Part shown: positions 46,601 through 51,904 of the stretch, in pieces | Layout: each line of letters begins with the position of its first letter | Numbering within the stretch: the first letter of the stretch is position 1 | Assembly (NCBI GenBank): GCA_009746045.1 | Contig: RPFO01001983.1 | Location: forward strand, 1-51,904 | Source of the DNA: Mesostigma viride | Lineage: Eukaryota > Streptophyta > Mesostigmatophyceae > Mesostigmatales > Mesostigmataceae | Reading direction: 5' to 3' | DNA length: 51,904 bases | The notes under the pieces: generated by a model | The model's database searches: none | The model's input: the letters and a program-made list of their open reading frames with translations, nothing else | What the model was told of the DNA's origin: nothing | Translations under genes and position numbers: made by a program

Positions 46601-48771
46601 GACAGTTTGTGCAAGTCCGCCTGGGAGATGGCTCCACTCGAGAAGAAGACACCGTTGCCGCCAGCCATTTGCGGCTTTCTCGTGCTGGACGGGAACCACT
46701 TTACCACACTCATCAAATCGGTGAAATTCGAACTGGTCACCGACAATATGACGGTGGACCAAAGATCTGTGTGGTACCAGGCAATGCTGAATGGTTTCAT
46801 GAAGGCGGAAAAGCTCAGGGTCGTTGCGCGGGGAGGGAAGGAGCAGGAGGTCACGAAGACCGTGGCCGCGGCGAAGCTGGAGGAGTGGGCAACTGATTGG
46901 ACGAATTTCGGGGGGTGGACGTGCAGATGCTCAAGGGTGAGACCATCCTGCCGACCTGGTGGCAGATCCGTGAACAGAAGGTAAGCCAGGTTGCGACCGC
47001 CGGCGTTTCTATAAGTGGTTTTCTTGTGTTAATTTCAGTATGCCATTAGTTCGGTCAAGATGCGACCGCCGGCGTTTCTATAAGGGGTTTTCATGTTCCA
47101 CCTTAGCATGCCATATTTTGGTCAAGATGCGACCGCCGGCGTTTCTGTCAGTCGTATTCTTGTTCTCAGTTGAGTTGTGCTTATTTGGGAGGACTGTCGA
47201 TGTGTCTCTGCGCGTTGTTGCCCTACGGGGATGCAGGTTACCGAACAAGTCGGCAAGATGATCGAAGTTGTCAGGCAGCTCGGGAACGCCATGAACGCCG
47301 AGGACACAGCCCAAGCCAAGGCAACGTGGGGCTCAGCGCTGGGGGATGTGCACCGGGCCTACCAGGCATATGGACCCGTCAAGAGAGGGAAGGGCGTGTC
47401 TCTCCCAACTCCTCTGTACGGCAAGATCTGGGCGATTGTGAAGCCCTTTTGGCAGAAAGGAGAGCAAGCCAAGGCCGAAGGGGACGGCGCAGGCGACAAG
47501 GCAGGAGGGGCTGAAGAGACGGACAAGTGGGGGCCGGACCAGAAGAACTTCATGCAGCGCTGGCTGTTCTGGTGTGAGGACCCTTTGAAGCCCGCTGTCG
47601 ACGGCAAGCCGGCGATCGCACAGGATATCGCGGCTCGGCAAGACTTCCTTGACACGCGCCCTAAAGACAAGGCGCACGAACTGTCCATTTTCACCGCGCA
47701 TCGGGAACTTGCGAGTTTCCAGTACTTCGACAGCCTGATCCAAGCGCCGATCATGTCCTGTGAGGCCCCTCCCAGCAACCTGATAAAAATAATGGAAGTC
47801 GCCAAGAATTTGATAGAGGCGGCAAAGCAATTCGCCCACATCAAGTTCCTGGAGAACCCCGAGCTGATGGCCGCTTGCAAACAACTAAACGGGACTTTCG
47901 ACCCCGTATTGGTGAGGGAGCACGTGTTTGGCGTGAAGCTGAAGGGCACCGTCGCCACGGACCTCGACAAGTTCATCGCCGACTGCCGCCTGACCAGAGA
48001 CTTTTGGCGGGTGATCGTCACGGCCACGAGGGCGATCATTCTCACGCTGAGGGACCTTCCGCCGGCTAAAAGGAAAGTGGTCGACCAGAAGGACTGGAAG
48101 TTCCCGAGAGGGCTGCTCGCTTCCCACCCCCGTCATTTGTATGACGATTTGGGGGTGAAGACCAAACATCTGCTGGGTGTGCCACAGCAGGAGGCGGCGG
48201 CGGAGGAGGAGGTGCAGGCGGCGGCTAAGGAGGAGGGGACTGCCAAGGCCAAGAGGGGGTGGTGGGACAGGCTGGAAGCCTTCACCTATTGGGACGGGGT
48301 GAAGATGGGACCCGACTGGATCGCATACAGGACAATGACATGGAAGGAAAACGAAAAAAGAAAGGATCTGGTGGTGACGAAGGTGGTGGACGAGTTGTAC
48401 ACGGGGTCTGAAGACCTTCCTGGGAAGCTGAAGGACCAGGCGTTTGCTGTGCTGGACCTGACAGCTGACAGCAACGAGAAGTGGAGGAACCTGCGCGAGT
48501 GGGATCAAGACTGTATTCCGGTCGACAGCCAGATACCCTTACCCTCCTCCCGTTTGAGGTATGCCGCGTGGGATGTGGTTGACCAGATCACCAAGGCCCT
48601 GTTGAAGGGACCCTCCAGAGTTCTGCTGGTGTTCGGGTTACCCGCCCATATCCGCCGGTGGAAGCGCCTGGTCCGACTTATCAAATATCGGCTTCTTGAA
48701 GATGGGTGGCAAGACGTCGACATGGACTTTGCCGTGGTCGTGGACGACGAAGACGACGGGGATCATCATTC

Positions 48772-48815
<44 letters not shown>

Positions 48816-49063
48816 GCTCGGAGAAGGAAGAGGGGGAGGAAGAGGGAGGAGGAAGAGGGGAGGAGGAAGAGGGGGAGGAGGATATTGCTGAGGGGCACCC
48901 GCCCGGGGTGGGTGGGGGGCAGGCGGAGGGGGAGAAAGGGGATGGGGATGGGGAGGAGGGAGGAGGGGGGAGGGGGAGAGGGACGGGGGAGGAGATGGAA
49001 GGGGAGGGAAAAAGCGCAGTCGGGATGATGGAGGCTCGCGGGAGGAGACAATGGGGGGGATGA
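43660..49063 (+). CDS. Six-exon gene for a large unrecognised protein with acidic tail
   Basis: Exons are 43660-44334, 44456-44512, 44640-44720, 44845-45351, 45794-46980 and 47237-49063. All five introns are GT-AG and every junction is phase 0 (e.g. EGNE|YVQAE, IREQK|VTEQV), so the model is strong. Exon 1 is low-complexity and Pro/Ala-rich, with ATG abutting TTGCAG. Exons 4-6 are Lys/Glu-rich helical-looking sequence, including TYKGKALKGKGKGKEVEVAD and a globular part (RKAALLDSLCKSAWEMAP). Exon 6 contains VLDLTADSNEKWRNLREWD, then ~15 consecutive Asp from a (GAT)n tract and a Glu/Gly-rich tail. I recognise no family. Exon 5 has a length of 2 mod 3 and switches frame at a six-G run (46910-46915), so one base is probably missing. 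The C-terminus is also uncertain in G-rich DNA. Confidence 0.65.
44774..44797 (+). repeat. Hairpin motif in intron 3
   Basis: GTTACGACGGCCGGCGTTTC, in the intron between exons 3 and 4, in sense orientation. Confidence 0.8.
45340..45740 (+). repeat. Triplicated 5' splice region with three hairpin motifs
   Basis: A ~90-bp segment, from GGGGAATGAGGTAAGT through ACCTCTGTTGTGAGGGGGGC to the motif GTTGCGACGGCCGGCGTTTC, occurs three times starting near 45,340, 45,490 and 45,645. Motifs are at 45407-45430, 45558-45581 and 45710-45733. The first and third copies keep an intact GAG|GTAAGT donor; the second has GAGCCAAGT instead. All lie at the start of or inside intron 4. Confidence 0.85.
46981..47150 (+). 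repeat. Three hairpin motifs in a ~69-bp tandem repeat, intron 5
   Basis: Copies reading TGCGACCGCCGGCGTTTCT lie at 46988, 47059 and 47125. They are followed by conserved TTTTC and TGCCAT. All are within the 256-nt intron 5. Confidence 0.85.
48774..48813 (+). repeat. (GAT)n trinucleotide run in coding sequence
   Basis: A run of about 13 GAT triplets encodes a poly-Asp stretch in exon 6. It is probably length-variable between individuals. Confidence 0.9.
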
Positions 49064-49095
49064 AGACAAAAGGGGGGGAGGTAAGCGCCAGCGTG

Positions 49096-49365
49096 CTGGT
49101 GAAGGAGACTCGAGGCCTGTCGTTGGAAACGCCGGCGGGCGTATCTGTGATGAGGAGGGGGATCGCCAGCGGGAGGGAGGCTCGCGGCCTGTTACTGGAA
49201 ACGCCGGCGGGCGTATCTGTGATGAGGAGGGGGATCGCCAGCAGGAAGGAGGCTCGCGGCCTGTTACTGGAAACGCCGGCGGGCGTATCTGTGATGAGGA
49301 TGGGGATCGCCAGCAGGAAGCAGGCTCGCGGCCTGTTACTGGTAGCGCCGGCGGGCGTTCCCGAT
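49096..49365 (+). repeat. 72-bp tandem repeat, about four units
   Basis: Units contain GTGATGAGGAGGGGGATCGC, GGCTCGCGGCCTG and GAAACGCCGGCGGGCGTATC. GTGATG anchors at 49147, 49219 and 49291 are exactly 72 bp apart. The unit is 24 codons long and open in more than one frame (plus-strand reading ARGLLLETPAGVSVM). Each unit holds a hairpin-like motif in the opposite orientation to the plus-strand genes. It may be intronic, after the donor AG|GTAAGC at 49081, or coding. Confidence 0.88.
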
Positions 49366-49534
49366 TTACGGGAGGCGGTCGTGTCCACAGGGGAATGAGG
49401 CCTCGTCAGGATTCATGGGGACCCCCGGTTGAGGGGACCCCCGCCCTCGCCTCGGTTTCTTTGGGTCTGGGTGACGATCCCGTACCGTCGTCAGGAAGGA
49501 CGGTTGTGATGACTTTGCCCCCCGCTCGACGGGG

Positions 49535-50667
49535 ATGGAGCAATGCCCGAACACGATACTGCTGAATGAGGATGACGATCCGGAGCCGTCGGCTGACACG
49601 GATTTTGTTGCGAGCACCCCACTGCAGAAGAGGGTATTGGAGGCTCGTAACGTGGAGGGTCCGCCGAAAGTCTCAGGTGGAGGGCCGGCGTTTGCCGGAT
49701 TGATGCGCCCGACTGAGGTGGTCGATGTTGAGGCGCCGCCAGGGACATCGGCCGGACACTATACCGCATTGATGGAGCCCTTCGATCGACCAAGGATGCC
49801 CTTCCACGCTCCAACGGTACATTCGGCCGGTAAATTTCATTTTCAATAAACGAGTTTAATAAGTACCTTAATATATATTTCTACATAAGTTTTTTTGCAT
49901 CAGTCCATGGCTTCATTGATTTCTCACACGACCCTTCCGTATTCATGTTAATTGGCATGTGCTTACGTGCAGGGAAAGGCGAAGAAGAAACTCCAGTTCG
50001 GTTTCCCCGTGGATCCGCGTCTGGGACTGTGTCCAGAGAGGCCGGCCGTGTTGTTGGCCAGGCCGCGGTCGGCGAACCAGTTGCACAACCGGGGGCGGGA
50101 GGGGACGAGCTCCCACCCAACGCACCAACTCACGCACCAGCCTTACCGTGCGGTCAGCCAGAAAAAACGTACGAAGAGTTGATGGCAGAGGCGGCGGCTG
50201 CGCAGGGGCAGAAGGCAAAACGTCGGGGAGGGGGCAGGCGAGGGGCGGGGCAGGAGACGGAGGGTGCCGACGAACCTGCACAGCCGCAGAAGGGTGGTGG
50301 TCAGGGCAGAGATGCGACGGCCGAAAACCGAATCAGGGACGTTCGGCCGGACGTCCGGATGCGCTTTATGGATGGCGCGAAACTGAGTCGCGGAGGTTGG
50401 AGTTCGAAATGGGTAGACGAGGTGTGCATAAACTGGGAGCACAAGTACCCCAAGAAGGAAGATTTTCCGCTCTTTGGCACCCTCCTGGGCAAAGAGAGGG
50501 AGAAGGTGGTGTTCAGATGGTTTGATGAAGGGCACGACCTCGGTTGGAGTAATGAGTGCGAGCAAAAGTTTCGTTTCCCTCTGAAGTTCGCTAGAGAACA
50601 TGTTACTCTCCTGAAGGAAGGCGCCAGCTGGGACAACATTCCTTCATATCGACCTGGCAAGCGATGA
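49535..50667 (+). CDS. Two-exon gene or 3' exons, unrecognised
   Basis: The first exon runs from ATG 49535 (MEQCPNTILLNEDDDPEP) to the donor TCGGCCG|GTAAAT at 49830. The second is 49973-50667 after ACGTGCAG. The junction is phase 1 and restores the frame (...TVHSA-G-KGEEETPVRF...). Total 329 residues. The N-terminal half is disordered and Pro/Gly/Ala-rich, with a basic KAKRRGGGRRG patch. The C-terminal ~100 residues look folded and aromatic-rich (GGWSSKWVDEVCINWEHKYP, ...WFDEGHDLGWSNE...) and end SYRPGKR. The frame is open upstream to 49475, so these may be the last exons of the 43.66-kb gene rather than a separate gene. The family is unknown. Confidence 0.55.
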
Positions 50668-50889
50668 TGGGCGAGGACTTTGCACGAAATCGCGTTTTGC
50701 ACGTAATTGCCCACCGCAACGTGGAGAAATGCAGATGTACATAGTAGTTGGATCAGTTACCGTGACTTTGGGCAGTTTAGTAGTTGGGGTGACGTGTCCA
50801 ATGTATATATGGTGGGGCGCGTCCAAGGGGGTCCACGCTGATTGAGCACTTGCATGTGTTCTTTCAACATATTCGGACATGTATGAAAT

Positions 50890-50895
50890 GAATAA
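50890..50895 (+). terminator. AATAAA-like polyadenylation signal
   Basis: AATAAA lies 223 nt after the stop at 50667. It also lies at the edge of the dispersed 250-bp block. Confidence 0.3.
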
Positions 50896-50924
50896 ATTGT
50901 TTGGACGATTGCAAATTGATTGAT

Positions 50925-51165
50925 TGAAGAATGAGATACCATTAATAATTGAAAAATGTAAAACCTCATTGTGAATTTGTACTTCAAACTTTCACATGCA
51001 TGCCCCAAATTGTGCATTTGTGCAGGTTTTAATTATGAGAAGTAGCATTTCTCTACAAATATTGAGAAATTTAGGGGCACTTGGGGTTGTTGGCCATGTT
51101 CATTCATGATAAAATGGACTTTTTATGCTGTAAAATCATATTCCACTAGTCCAAAACGCTGCTTT
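50925..51165 (+). repeat. 250-bp dispersed block, diverged third copy
   Basis: Same order of landmarks as 25,441-25,690: AATGAGATACCATT, AATTGAAAA, CTTTCACATGCATGCCC, TTTGTGCAGGTTT, AATATTGAG, AATTTAGGGGCACTT, TTCATTCATGAT, CATATTCCACT. There are many substitutions and small indels. No satellite is attached here. Confidence 0.75.
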
Positions 51166-51904
51166 CATGACGTCAAAAGTACCAGCAATGGCCCTAGGTT
51201 GGAGCAGTAGATGTTGGGGACGCCCTGTATAGCGACTAGATGACCTAGACGGTGGGGCCGGAAACAGCATGCTTGATCAGGGCGTGTGTTTCGAGCCTAA
51301 CTGGCCGGGAGTGTCTAGTGGTGAGCACCATTTCTGCGATCGCTCTCCCACCATTTACGAGGAAATACCCGCAAATGGAAAACCACTGAAAAGGTCTAGC
51401 TAGTCAGTCATCACGTTAGCCATGCCATGATTCCAAACGCCCAAGCTAGAACTGCACACGGTGCAAAGGCAAAAAGCCGGACGACCTTTTTTTTTGTATA
51501 GCCATGATGACCTTCCACCCCATGCCCAGCCTTTCTGACACGAGAAAAGCTGTGATACATCATGGTGGTGCAGGCATGCACTTGGTGTACCTAGAGCCGG
51601 TGTAGTTTACAGTGACCCTACCCTTGCAGGAATCAATTAATAATTAGACTCGTGCTCCCGTTGGGGAGTCACGGAGCACCGAAGTGCTGTGTGTGCACTA
51701 CAGGAGAAGGGCAGAGACCCCCAGTCTCCTTCATGCCAAAGGCATGCAACAGCTGCATTCGGCCGGGCGCGCTAGCTAAAAGGACAGGCTACCGATCCGG
51801 CAAACTGTGGGTGCAATAAGACCCATGTAAGCGCGGAGCATTAACCCCGATGGATGGAATCATGCAAACAATTAAAAAAAAAAAAATCATCAAATTAAAT
51901 TATA
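51166..51904. other. Non-coding stretch to window end
   Basis: No coding frame is supported. It contains short inverted pieces (GAAGTGCT/AGCACC near 51,675; GCCAAAGGC near 51,736) and an A-rich run near the end. It may be a degenerate transposon end, but nothing diagnostic was seen. Confidence 0.4.

Noticed and set aside
49845-49850. A polyadenylation signal ending the gene near 49.85 kb
   Set aside because: It lies within a phase-consistent intron (49830-49972). This also warns that AATAAA elsewhere in these AT-rich gaps may be chance.
51166-51904. A long terminal repeat or SINE at the right edge
   Set aside because: I found no repeat partner, no TG...CA borders and no recognisable Pol III boxes.

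Overview
This is nuclear DNA of a eukaryote with a large, repeat-rich genome. Spliceosomal GT-AG introns interrupt several genes, there are no prokaryotic operon signals, and about two thirds of the window is satellite, microsatellite or inverted-repeat DNA. A streptophyte green alga such as a charophyte would fit the style of the sequence, but nothing here proves that and I hold it only as a weak guess. I see no rRNA gene, no intact tRNA gene and no CRISPR array.

Layout. 0-5.4 kb: a weak ORF, then a three-exon minus-strand gene for a transposase-like protein with a DDE-like acidic triad, followed by a ~230-bp tandem repeat upstream of it. 6.5-27.7 kb: a 21-kb palindromic structure. Its ~3.2-kb inverted arms carry a TATA-like box, two phase-compatible mini-exons, a 28-30 bp minisatellite and a conserved 250-bp block. 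They enclose a 15.6-kb array of a 70-71 bp unit with higher-order repeats of 3,767 bp and ~8.1 kb. 28.3-32.7 kb: a 586-bp foldback element with a tRNA-like core, duplicated exons, and long CCCTCT, CT and TTACGC microsatellites. 32.8-40.7 kb: small ORFs, octamer (GTGACACC) satellites, two broken genes, a four-step chain of tetranucleotide microsatellites, a perfect 117-bp-arm inverted repeat and a transposase-like first exon. 40.7-50.7 kb: the gene-rich part, with a MYND zinc-finger ORF, three tightly packed ORFs whose ATG lies at or within 3 nt of a splice acceptor, a six-exon gene with all junctions in phase 0, and a two-exon gene. 50.9-51.2 kb: a third, diverged copy of the 250-bp block found in both palindrome arms.

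The most interesting signal is a short hairpin-like motif. About 30 copies share the form GTT-RCGMC-NNNN-GKCGY-WTC, a 5-bp stem around a variable four-base loop. Almost all lie in introns or just 3' of ORFs, and nearly all are oriented with the sense strand of the gene they sit in. Some copies carry paired stem changes. The second is the repeated arrangement stop codon, hairpin motif, AATAAA-like signal, T-rich tract, AG, ATG between closely spaced ORFs. This could mean 5'-UTR introns or trans-splicing; sequence alone cannot decide.

Calls for gene function are deliberately few: MYND zinc finger (firm), DDE-like transposase (moderate), and otherwise unrecognised proteins described by what can be seen.
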